A DNA stretch of 58,280 nucleotides from 2-12-FULL-40-12 sp964518135 (GTDB lineage: Bacteria > Patescibacteriota > Minisyncoccia > Minisyncoccales > 2-12-FULL-40-12): NCBI GenBank assembly GCA_964518135.1, contig CAZFEY010000002.1, forward strand, positions 1 to 58,280, read 5' to 3'. This document shows, one piece after another, positions 7,860-15,898 of this stretch. Position numbers and translations under genes: made by a program. Positions within the stretch are counted from its first letter, which is position 1; the number at the start of each line of letters is the position of its first letter. Under the pieces are notes generated by a model. That model was not told the origin of the DNA, searched no databases, and saw only the letters and a program-made list of their open reading frames with translations.

Positions 7860-9587
7860 ATGCCAAATCTCATTCGCTATTTAGTTAAAAAAGGTATTCT
7901 AGATAAAGAGAAGGCGAGTACCTTAGAGTTTGAAGTCAACAATTCCGGAAAAAGGGAGGAAGAATTGTTGCTAGAAAAAGGAATTGTTTCCGAGAGTTTT
8001 TTGTTTGGGTTGAAAAGCGAGAATTTAAAAATGCCGTTGAAGGAAATATCCGTTGATGAGATACCCCTCAAAACCCTAGAGCTTATTCCTGAGGAATCGG
8101 CCAAATATTACAGGATCGTTCCCTTGGTTTTGCGCGATAATGTTTTGGAGGTAGGAATGGTTTATCCAGAAGACCTCAAGACCCAAGAGGCTATTCAGTT
8201 CTTGGCTAGACAGGGTAAGTTCTCTTACAAAACCTTTCTGATCACACTATCTACTTTCAATAACATCCTTAAACAGTACCGCACCCTGAAAAGAGAGGTA
8301 AATAGAGCGCTAGAAGAATTGGAGACAGAATTGAAAGAAGAAAAGGTAAAACCCAAACCAGACCAGGCTGAAGAATTTCAGAGATTGGCAGAAGACGCAC
8401 CAGTTATTAAGGTGGTAGCGGTGATTTTGAGACATGCGGTCGAGGGTAGGGCTTCCGATATTCATATAGAGCCAGGTCGCGACAAATCAAGGGTTAGATT
8501 CAGAGTCGGTGGCACATTGCACTCTTCGATTCTCTTGCCAGCAAGAGCGCATCCGGCAGTTGTTGCCAGAATCAAAATCTTATCAAGTTTAAAAATTGAT
8601 GAGACCAGAATTCCTCAAGATGGCAGGTTTTCTGCCAGGATTCTCGACAAGGACATCGATTTTAGAGTTGCTACATTTCCGATTACTACAGGAGAAAAAG
8701 TTGCTATAAGAGTTTTAAATCCTACCGATGGGTCAAAGAATTTTGACGAACTTGGACTAGAAAGAAGAAACTTCGACGTAGTCAAAAAAGCAATCCAGAA
8801 ACCATTTGGATTAATTCTGTCTACTGGACCTACTGGTTCTGGTAAAACGACAACGCTTTACGCCATACTCAATCTTCTCAATAAAGAAGGGGTTAATATT
8901 GTAACGTTAGAAGATCCAGTAGAATATTTCATAGAAGGGGTTAATCAGTCGCAAGTAAGACCCGAGATTGGTTATGGATTTGCTCAAGGACTAAGACAGG
9001 TTTTAAGGCAAGATCCCAATATTGTTATGGTGGGAGAAATTAGAGATGAAGAGACGGCAAGCTTGGCAATCCATGCCGCCCTGACCGGACACATTGTCTT
9101 ATCGACCCTACATACAAATAATGCCATAGGAGTTATTCCTCGTCTTATTGACATGGGGGTAAAGCCGTTTCTGATATCGCCTGCCTTGAGCATAGCTATT
9201 GCCCAGAGACTTATTGGAGTTTTGTGTGTTCATTGCAAGGTAAAGGTTAAGGCAAAAAAAGAGATCCAGGCGCTGATCATGAAAGAAGTAAATAGTTTGC
9301 CGGAACAGATTAGGTCAAAACTCAAAATAAGCGACCCCTTGATGGTATTTGAGCCAAAAGGATGTAAGCAGTGCGGCTCCAGAGGTTTTTCGGGCAGAAT
9401 AGGGGTTTTTGAAATATTAGAAATGACAGATAGCTTGTCTAGCATAGTCGTGAAAGACCCGCAAGAGCAAAAAATCGCCAAGGAAGCATTTGATCAAGGC
9501 ATGATCACTATGCGCCAAGACGGAATACTAAAAGTTTTGGATGGCATCACTACCATAGAAGAAATTTTAAGAGTTGCCGAAGAATAA
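7860..9587 (+). CDS. pilB: Type IV pilus assembly ATPase PilB (GspE family)
   Basis: Hexameric extension ATPase of 575 aa. The N-terminal MshEN/GspE-N domain (about 1-150) is followed by the ATPase domain with Walker A GPTGSGKTTTLY (about 323-334), Asp and His boxes (TLEDPVEYF, LSTLHTNN) and Walker B IVMVGEIRDEET (about 388-399). The tetracysteine zinc site (CVHC and CKQC) of the PilB/GspE family is present. Length is usual. Confidence 0.95.
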   Translation: MPNLIRYLVKKGILDKEKASTLEFEVNNSGKREEELLLEKGIVSESFLFGLKSENLKMPLKEISVDEIPLKTLELIPEESAKYYRIVPLVLRDNVLEVGMVYPEDLKTQEAIQFLARQGKFSYKTFLITLSTFNNILKQYRTLKREVNRALEELETELKEEKVKPKPDQAEEFQRLAEDAPVIKVVAVILRHAVEGRASDIHIEPGRDKSRVRFRVGGTLHSSILLPARAHPAVVARIKILSSLKIDETRIPQDGRFSARILDKDIDFRVATFPITTGEKVAIRVLNPTDGSKNFDELGLERRNFDVVKKAIQKPFGLILSTGPTGSGKTTTLYAILNLLNKEGVNIVTLEDPVEYFIEGVNQSQVRPEIGYGFAQGLRQVLRQDPNIVMVGEIRDEETASLAIHAALTGHIVLSTLHTNNAIGVIPRLIDMGVKPFLISPALSIAIAQRLIGVLCVHCKVKVKAKKEIQALIMKEVNSLPEQIRSKLKISDPLMVFEPKGCKQCGSRGFSGRIGVFEILEMTDSLSSIVVKDPQEQKIAKEAFDQGMITMRQDGILKVLDGITTIEEILRVAEE

Positions 9588-9633
9588 AATGCTGGTATGA
9601 TACAGATAATCAAATAAGTAACAATTAATAATT

Positions 9634-9999
9634 ATGAAAAAAGTTTTGTTGGTAGAGGACGACCCATTTTTAGTGGATATATACAAAAACAAGCTAGAAG
9701 AGTCGCATTACGAGGTTGAGGCTGTTGGAGATGGAGAAAAAGCGATAGAAAAGATAAAAGAAATAAAGCCAGATGTTGTTCTGCTAGATATTATTTTGCC
9801 CAGCATGGATGGCTGGGAGATACTAAGAATTATAAGAAATAATCCAGACACTAAAGATTTGAAAGTCATTATGTTGTCCAACTTGGGACAAAAAGAAGAA
9901 GTTGAAAAGGGCGTGGATCTTGGAGCAACTAAATATTTAATTAAGGCTCATTTCACCCCAAGCGAAGTCGTAAAAGAAATAAATGAATTGTTAAACTAG
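9634..9999 (+). CDS. CheY-like single-domain response regulator
   Basis: Receiver domain of 121 aa: acidic pair E8/D9/D10, phosphoacceptor D52 (VLLDIILPSMDGWE) and a later conserved lysine (YLIKAHF). No output domain is attached. It lies between pilB and pilT, so control of pilus motors by phosphorylation is a reasonable inference (PilG/PilH or CheY-like). No histidine kinase is present in the window. Confidence 0.92.
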   Translation: MKKVLLVEDDPFLVDIYKNKLEESHYEVEAVGDGEKAIEKIKEIKPDVVLLDIILPSMDGWEILRIIRNNPDTKDLKVIMLSNLGQKEEVEKGVDLGATKYLIKAHFTPSEVVKEINELLN

Positions 10000-10007
10000 T
10001 TAAAAGT

Positions 10008-11075
10008 ATGTCAGATTATTCCTCGTTTCTTAGAGAGTTATTGTCTATTACCATACAGGAGCTTGCTTCAGACCTGCATATTTCCGTTGGGCAACCTCCT
10101 ATTATCAGGATTAATGGCAGGCTAGTTCCGTTAATGAAGATGAAAGAGCTAACCGCCGAAGATGCGCAGGCTCTGGCTTTCGAGATAATGACAGCGGATC
10201 AGCAACAAAGATTCTTGAAGGAGAAAGAAATAGATTTTTCTTATAGCGTTGGAGAAAAAGCTCGTTTTCGTGTCAATATATTTTTCCAAAGAGGTTATAT
10301 ATCATGTGCCCTTCGCTTGATACCGGCCAAGATACCTACGCCAGACGAACTTAATCTGCCATCGATCTTATATGAATTTACTAAACCATCGCAGGGTTTT
10401 GTTTTAATAACCGGACCGTCTTCTCATGGCAAGTCCACCACCATGGCATCTTTATTAAACGAGATAAATAAAACGAGACAAGAACACATTATTACCATCG
10501 AGGATCCTATTGAATATATTTTCGAAGACGACAAATGCGTTATAGAGCAAAGAGAGGTTTATCAAGATACTTTATCCTTTTCAAGGGCGTTAAAGTCTAC
10601 TTTTAGACAGGACCCGGATGTCATTATGGTTGGAGAAATGCGAGATGCCGAAACTATGGCAACAGCCATAACGGCCGCGGAAACAGGCCATTTGGTTTTC
10701 GCCACTCTGCATACTAACTCTGCCAGCCAGACTATTCATAGAGTTGTTGATTCTTTTCCTCCGACACAACAAAGTCAAATAAGAGCGCAATTAGCAGATT
10801 CATTGCTCGGCGTTATTTCCCAAAGATTAATACCGGGAGTCAAGGGCGGGTTAGTCCCTGCCTGCGAAGTTATGTTGGCGACCCCGGCCGTAGCCAATTT
10901 AATCCGCGAAAACAAAGCTCATGAGCTAGATTTGGTAATCGAAACATCAACAGAATTGGGGATGATTACATTAAACCGGGCACTAGCCAATCTTGTTAAA
11001 ATGAAGCAAATTTCCTTGAAAAACGCACTCGTGTATTCCCTTAACGCCAGTGAATTAAGAAGGTTGCTTCACTAG
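10008..11075 (+). CDS. pilT: Type IV pilus retraction ATPase PilT
   Basis: Protein of 355 aa with PilT features: a short N-terminal domain, Asp box TIEDPIEYIFED, Walker B DVIMVGEMRDAETMATAITAAETGHLVFATLHTNSA, and the AIRNLIRE-like segment in the form AVANLIRENKAHEL. The Walker A is GPSSHGKSTT instead of the usual GPTGSGKSTT; it still fits GxxxxGK[ST]. PilT depolymerises pili for twitching and DNA uptake. It starts 9 nt after the receiver gene. Confidence 0.94.
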   Translation: MSDYSSFLRELLSITIQELASDLHISVGQPPIIRINGRLVPLMKMKELTAEDAQALAFEIMTADQQQRFLKEKEIDFSYSVGEKARFRVNIFFQRGYISCALRLIPAKIPTPDELNLPSILYEFTKPSQGFVLITGPSSHGKSTTMASLLNEINKTRQEHIITIEDPIEYIFEDDKCVIEQREVYQDTLSFSRALKSTFRQDPDVIMVGEMRDAETMATAITAAETGHLVFATLHTNSASQTIHRVVDSFPPTQQSQIRAQLADSLLGVISQRLIPGVKGGLVPACEVMLATPAVANLIRENKAHELDLVIETSTELGMITLNRALANLVKMKQISLKNALVYSLNASELRRLLH

Positions 11076-11102
11076 GCCTTCATATAGAAAATATAGATAT
11101 TC

Positions 11103-12308
11103 ATGAAATTTAGTTATCAAGCTAAAACTGCATCAGGCTCTACGCAATCTGGTATTGTTGAAGCGTCTTCTAGGGAATCTGCTTTGTCTTTGTTGCAATC
11201 TTACGGATTGTTCGTCATTGGTATAAGAGAAGATAAAGAAACGGTTTCTTTGCTTGAACAGACGGGTATTTTTCAAAGAATTTCCAGAAAAGATTTGGTA
11301 TCTTTCTTTAGGCAGTTAGCTATTTTATTTAGGTCTAATGTCCCTGTTGTAGAGTCTCTTAAAACCATAGCGAATCAGACAACAAAGCATAGTTTTAGAG
11401 AAAAAATAACAGCTATTTCTGAAAAAGTAGAAGGAGGGACTCCTCTTTCTCGCGCATTGGGAGCTTATCCCAAGGTTTTCTCTTCGTTCTATATAAGCGT
11501 TATAAAATCTGGAGAAATGTCTGGAAAACTTTCTGATGTTTTAGGGTATTTAGCTGACCATATTGAAAATGAATACAATTTCTATTCAAAAATTGTTGCT
11601 GCAATGGTTTATCCTGTTTTCGTTATTGTTGTTTTCATTGCTATCTTGATGGTAATGTCTATTTTTGTTGTTCCCCAGCTTACAGAATTATTGATGGAAA
11701 CTGGTCAAGAACTTCCATTTACGACCCAAATGATGATAGCTCTCTCTAATTTCCTTCGAGATTTTTGGTGGTTGATTTTGATAGTCATCATTGGGATCGT
11801 CTTGGTTATTCATCAATTATTGCAGGAAAAAGAAGGGAAAGAATTTTTCGACCGGCTTCTTTTACGCACTCCCTTTGTTGGAGAATTCATAAAGAAGGTT
11901 AATCTTACAAGAATAGCCGAGAATTTATCCACTTTAATCTCGGCCGGGTTCCCCATTATTCAGGCCCTTGAGACTACCGCTGAAATAGTTGGCAATAGCG
12001 TTTACAAGAAAATCATGTACGACACAGGAGAAAGCATCAGGAAAGGGGAACCAATTAGCGCATATTTGTCCGGCTATCCGAAACTATTTCCACCAATTTT
12101 TATTCAAATGCTTATAGTTGGAGAAAAAACCGGACAGATTGATTTGACCCTGATGAATATAGTGAATTATTACCAAAAGGAAGTGGAGAGATCTTTGGAA
12201 GGGTTTATTAAAATGTTAGAGCCTATAATGATAATTGCTTTGGGAGGGGTTGTTGCGATCTTTATGGCTGCTATCTTGCTTCCTTTGTATAGTATTAGTT
12301 TTGAGTAA
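11103..12308 (+). CDS. pilC: Type IV pilus inner-membrane platform protein PilC (GspF family)
   Basis: Protein of 401 aa with two GspF domains (about 68-190 and 270-395), each followed by hydrophobic segments, three membrane helices in all, and the typical ending LEPIMIIALGGVVAIFMAAILLPLYSI. It forms the cytoplasmic-membrane platform on which PilB and PilT act. Confidence 0.94.
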   Translation: MKFSYQAKTASGSTQSGIVEASSRESALSLLQSYGLFVIGIREDKETVSLLEQTGIFQRISRKDLVSFFRQLAILFRSNVPVVESLKTIANQTTKHSFREKITAISEKVEGGTPLSRALGAYPKVFSSFYISVIKSGEMSGKLSDVLGYLADHIENEYNFYSKIVAAMVYPVFVIVVFIAILMVMSIFVVPQLTELLMETGQELPFTTQMMIALSNFLRDFWWLILIVIIGIVLVIHQLLQEKEGKEFFDRLLLRTPFVGEFIKKVNLTRIAENLSTLISAGFPIIQALETTAEIVGNSVYKKIMYDTGESIRKGEPISAYLSGYPKLFPPIFIQMLIVGEKTGQIDLTLMNIVNYYQKEVERSLEGFIKMLEPIMIIALGGVVAIFMAAILLPLYSISFE

Positions 12309-12442
12309 TATAGATTTCTAGTTTTTCCACAGAAGCTTGATTGCTCTTAAGATATATTGATATACTGGATAATACATTGTTTTTAGATGGTTTTAAAAAT
12401 ATAAAGGTCGATTGTAAAATTTCAACTAAAAGAAATAATAAA

Positions 12443-12856
12443 ATGCAAATTTTTACTAGAAAGAATAAGGGTTTTACTCTTATCGAATTATTAGTTGTTA
12501 TTGCTATCATTGGTATTTTGGCTTCTATTGTGTTGGTAGCATTGGGCAATACAAGGGAAAAAGCTAGGGACGTAAGGATGGTGTCTGACATGAATCAAAT
12601 AAGAAGCTTGGGAGAGATTTTCCGCGATAACAATGAAACCTACGTTGGCCTAAGTGCCGATCCTTCTGTGGTTATACTCGCGGCTGATATTGCCGCTCAA
12701 GGAGGTACTCTTAGTTGGTCCAATTTAACAGTTGATGCTTACTGCGCGGAAGTCTTATTGAATGGTGGTAATTACTTCTGCGTTGATAGTACTTTGAGAG
12801 CAGATCACTACCCCACGAATCCTATTTGCACAGGAGCAGTCCAAACGTGTGAATAA
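12443..12856 (+). CDS. Type IV pilin, major-pilin-like
   Basis: Prepilin of 137 aa. The leader MQIFTRKNKG is cleaved before FTLIELLVVIAIIGILASIVLVAL (G at -1, F at +1, E at +5). The C-terminal region has a cysteine pair (C..VQTC) as in a D-loop. The reading frame stays open 102 bp further upstream, but the ATG at 12443 gives the normal short leader and was chosen. The pilin lies after pilC and before a terminator, suggesting abundant independent expression. Confidence 0.88.
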   Translation: MQIFTRKNKGFTLIELLVVIAIIGILASIVLVALGNTREKARDVRMVSDMNQIRSLGEIFRDNNETYVGLSADPSVVILAADIAAQGGTLSWSNLTVDAYCAEVLLNGGNYFCVDSTLRADHYPTNPICTGAVQTCE

Positions 12857-12884
12857 GTGGGATAGTGGATTGAATTCATAACAA

Positions 12885-12916
12885 AAAACGAGACGGTTAC
12901 GCCGCCTCGTTTTTTT
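12885..12916 (+). terminator. Intrinsic terminator after the pilin gene
   Basis: AACGAG...CTCGTT stem with an inner CGG/CCG, followed by seven T. It ends the pilM-to-pilin block. Confidence 0.75.
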
Positions 12917-12958
12917 GTCTGGTATCGCGGAAAATCCTTAAAATGTTAAAATATTATA

Positions 12959-13744
12959 ATGAGCATATTTTTAAATTTCATAATTTTTGTTTTCGGTTTA
13001 ACGATTAGCAGCTTTTTAAATTGCGTGATTTATCGTCTAGAGAAAAATGAAAGTTTTCTTTGGGGTAGATCGTATTGCCCGCATTGCAAACATATTTTAA
13101 GTTGGTGGGATTTAATCCCTGTTTTTAGTTTCTTGGTTCTTGGGGGTAAATGCCGTTATTGCCATCAAAAAATATCCTATCAGTATCCTTTGGTGGAAAT
13201 GACAACAGGGTTTTTATTTGTTTTAATTTTTCAATTAACAGTCAGCAATCAACAATTAACTATTAGCGGTCTAGCCAATCTTCTCTATTTGTTTATTGCT
13301 AGTTGTTTATTGTTAATTATATTTGTTTACGATTTAAAATATTATCTTATTCCAGATAAGGTTGTTTACCCCGGTATTGTCATTGCGATTATTTATCAGA
13401 TTCTTGCTAATTGGAGTTTATTTTCGATCGTGAATTTGGGCTTAGCTATTCTACCAGCCTTTATTCTTCTGGCTATAATTCTTTTTTCTCATGGTGCTTG
13501 GATGGGGCTTGGAGATTTTAAACTAGCGATTTTAATGGGTTTATTTTTGGGTTGGCCAAATATACTTTTTGCTTTGTTTTCAGCCTTTTTCTTGGGTGCT
13601 ATAATTGGTGCAGTGTTGATAATCTTGAAAAAGAAAGGATTGAAATCAGAAATTCCTTTTGGGCCTTTTTTGGTGACTGGAACATTCCTGGCTCTATTTT
13701 GGGGAGAAAAAGTTATTAATTGGTATCTCGGCTTTCTTTTCTAA
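12959..13744 (+). CDS. pilD: Prepilin peptidase PilD
   Basis: Integral membrane aspartic protease of 261 aa. The N-terminal domain keeps both zinc CxxC pairs (CPHC, CRYC) associated with N-methylation of the mature pilin. The catalytic region shows LIIFVYDLKYYLIPD (first Asp) and MGLGDFKL (GxGD). It cleaves the leaders of the pilins encoded on either side. Confidence 0.93.
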   Translation: MSIFLNFIIFVFGLTISSFLNCVIYRLEKNESFLWGRSYCPHCKHILSWWDLIPVFSFLVLGGKCRYCHQKISYQYPLVEMTTGFLFVLIFQLTVSNQQLTISGLANLLYLFIASCLLLIIFVYDLKYYLIPDKVVYPGIVIAIIYQILANWSLFSIVNLGLAILPAFILLAIILFSHGAWMGLGDFKLAILMGLFLGWPNILFALFSAFFLGAIIGAVLIILKKKGLKSEIPFGPFLVTGTFLALFWGEKVINWYLGFLF

Positions 13745-13747
13745 TAG

Positions 13748-14287
13748 ATGAATAAATCGATTCAGAACAAACAATTTGGAATCACTCTTTTGGAAATTAT
13801 AATTGTTATCGCGATTATCGGTATATTGAGCGCAATTATCATTCCTAATTATAAAGACGCGCAAGCCAGTTTCGCACTAGAAAGATCTGCGCATAAATTA
13901 TCCCAAGATATCAGAAGGGCAGCCGAAATGGCATTAGCCGCAGAAGAGTGTTGTGGTGGGATCATTCCTCCTAGATATGGGATATATATCTCTATGAGTG
14001 AATTGGTATTGTTTGCCGATACTAAACCACCCAAAGGCATTTATTCCGATCAAGACGATATTATAGACACGCTCGATTTAGAAGATAAAGTATTTATTAA
14101 AGACATTAATGTTGGTAGTCCGCCCAAAACTTCTATCACTTTTGAGCCACCAGCGCCAACGGTTGCGATAAAATGGGATAACGAAAGTGATCCAGGCGCG
14201 GATGTAATAATCACCCTAGCCCGGTCAGATTCGTCAGAAACAAAAAAGGTTATCGTAAGTCGGTCAGGGCTTGTTAGTGTTGAATAG
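13748..14287 (+). CDS. Prepilin-type pseudopilin 1
   Basis: Protein of 179 aa with leader MNKSIQNKQFG cleaved before ITLLEIIIVIAIIGILSAIIIPNY (G at -1, E at +5; I instead of F at +1). The C-terminal part is GspH/FimU-like in size. It starts 4 nt after pilD and opens a four-gene minor pilin set. Confidence 0.85.
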   Translation: MNKSIQNKQFGITLLEIIIVIAIIGILSAIIIPNYKDAQASFALERSAHKLSQDIRRAAEMALAAEECCGGIIPPRYGIYISMSELVLFADTKPPKGIYSDQDDIIDTLDLEDKVFIKDINVGSPPKTSITFEPPAPTVAIKWDNESDPGADVIITLARSDSSETKKVIVSRSGLVSVE

Positions 14288-14299
14288 AAACGATTCAAA

Positions 14300-14824
14300 A
14301 TGACAAATCATTTGCGTGCCAAGATGAAAAACGGGTTTACTTTAATAGAAGCATTATCGGCTATTTTTGTAATCACCATAGGATTAATTAGCGGCATAAC
14401 ATTGATCACCCGTACAATTTCTTTTATGTCGTTGGGTTCGGCTAAACTAACAGCTAGCTATTTAGCGCAAGAGGGCATAGAGATTGTTAGAAATATCCGC
14501 GACAATAACTGGTTAGATTCCTCTATTCCTTCTTGGGACTTCGGATTAGATACTGAAAGCTACAGAGCTGATTTTGAAGATAGCGTATTAATCCTAGATA
14601 GTGGGACTACTCATCTTAATATCGATAATCAAGGTTTTTATAGATACGACAATAGTTTTCCAGAAGCTCCATTTACGAGGAAAATAACTATCGATAGAGA
14701 TCCATTCTGCGATGGAGAACTATATGGGTGTATAAAAGTGACTGTTGATGTTGGTTGGGAGCAAAATGGCGAGCCCTATAGCGTTAGTGCGCAAGAATAT
14801 CTTTATAATTGGTATCAGAATTAA
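14300..14824 (+). CDS. Prepilin-type pseudopilin 2
   Basis: Protein of 174 aa. The prepilin signal KMKNGFTLIEALSAIFVITIGLIS is near the N-terminus. The motif AQEGIEIVRNIRDNNW at about residues 54-69 is characteristic of PilV/GspI-like minor pilins. Confidence 0.85.
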   Translation: MTNHLRAKMKNGFTLIEALSAIFVITIGLISGITLITRTISFMSLGSAKLTASYLAQEGIEIVRNIRDNNWLDSSIPSWDFGLDTESYRADFEDSVLILDSGTTHLNIDNQGFYRYDNSFPEAPFTRKITIDRDPFCDGELYGCIKVTVDVGWEQNGEPYSVSAQEYLYNWYQN

Positions 14825-14834
14825 CTATTAATAA

Positions 14835-15416
14835 ATGAATAGTGATAATTTAAAAAAACAAAAAGGCATATCTTTAATTGAGTTATTAGTAGCAATGTCT
14901 GTATTCATAATAATTTCTGGCGCAGTATCAGGAATCTTGATTTCTGGAATTAAAGGCCAAAGACACACTCTGGCATCTCAAAGATTATTAGATCAAACCT
15001 CTTTCGCCATGGAATATATGAGTCGAGCCTTAAGATTAGCGAAGAAAGGTGACGATGTATGCATTGGTAGTAATGTTAATTACGAAATTACCAATAGCGG
15101 AAAAGGTATCAAGTTTATTAATCATTTGGAACAAGACGATTGTCAAGAATTCTGTCTTGGCAATGGGTTGTCATGCGATACTAACGGAGAGCAGTTGATG
15201 CAGGTAAAAAATAATCCAGTAGGCGTGTTACCTCTAACTTCTTCGAAATTGAAAGTAGATTCTTTAAACTTCCTTCTCTCGGGAGGATCGGGGCCGCCAG
15301 ATCTTTTGCAACCCCGAGTCACGATTTCCATGAGAGTTCAAGATAAGAGTCAAAATCAGCCATCAATTCTTGTGCAAACAACAGTATCTCAAAGAAATCT
15401 TGATGTTGCGGAATAA
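14835..15416 (+). CDS. Prepilin-type pseudopilin 3 (PilW/GspJ-like)
   Basis: Protein of 193 aa with the prepilin signal KKQKGISLIELLVAMSVFIIISG (G at -1, E at +5). Size and order resemble PilW/GspJ minor pilins, which form a tip complex initiating pilus assembly. Confidence 0.83.
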   Translation: MNSDNLKKQKGISLIELLVAMSVFIIISGAVSGILISGIKGQRHTLASQRLLDQTSFAMEYMSRALRLAKKGDDVCIGSNVNYEITNSGKGIKFINHLEQDDCQEFCLGNGLSCDTNGEQLMQVKNNPVGVLPLTSSKLKVDSLNFLLSGGSGPPDLLQPRVTISMRVQDKSQNQPSILVQTTVSQRNLDVAE

Positions 15417-15420
15417 ATAT

Positions 15421-15849
15421 ATGAGAAAGTGCGCGCGCCAAAAGCCAATTCGCGAAAAATCTAATAGCGATAAGCAAAGAGGGGTGATTATATTTTTAGC
15501 TGTTATAACAACAGCGATTCTCTTGTCTATTGGATTAGCTATTACCACTATTTTAATAGGAGAAATAAGGATTATTAGGGGAATTGGTAATTCTGTAGTT
15601 GCGTTTTATGCTGCTGATACCGGAATCGAAAAGGCCTTACTGGATAGAGAGAATCCGTCCGATGTTGGATCGCCTTCGTCCCCATTGTTATTAGATAATG
15701 GTGCAGAGTATTGGGTGAAGGCATTAAGTCCTGGTGATTCATATCCTAGTCCTGGTGGCAAAGAATGCGATCCGAACAATGATAATGCTTGTTTTTATTC
15801 GTTCGGGACTTTTAGGGGAGTAACAAGGGCTATTGAGGTAGAGTATTAA
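15421..15849 (+). CDS. PilX-like minor pilus protein
   Basis: Protein of 142 aa with an N-terminal hydrophobic helix (about 22-46) and the segment AFYAADTGIEKAL, close to the AFYAAEAGIE signature of PilX/GspK-like proteins. The canonical GFxxxE cleavage site is replaced by QRGVIIFLAV. The start chosen is the ATG at 15421; the frame is open 51 bp further upstream inside the previous gene. Confidence 0.75.
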   Translation: MRKCARQKPIREKSNSDKQRGVIIFLAVITTAILLSIGLAITTILIGEIRIIRGIGNSVVAFYAADTGIEKALLDRENPSDVGSPSSPLLLDNGAEYWVKALSPGDSYPSPGGKECDPNNDNACFYSFGTFRGVTRAIEVEY

Positions 15850-15898
15850 TGGGAGAAGACAGAAAATGAAGCCTAGAGAATAGAAGATATAAAAATTT

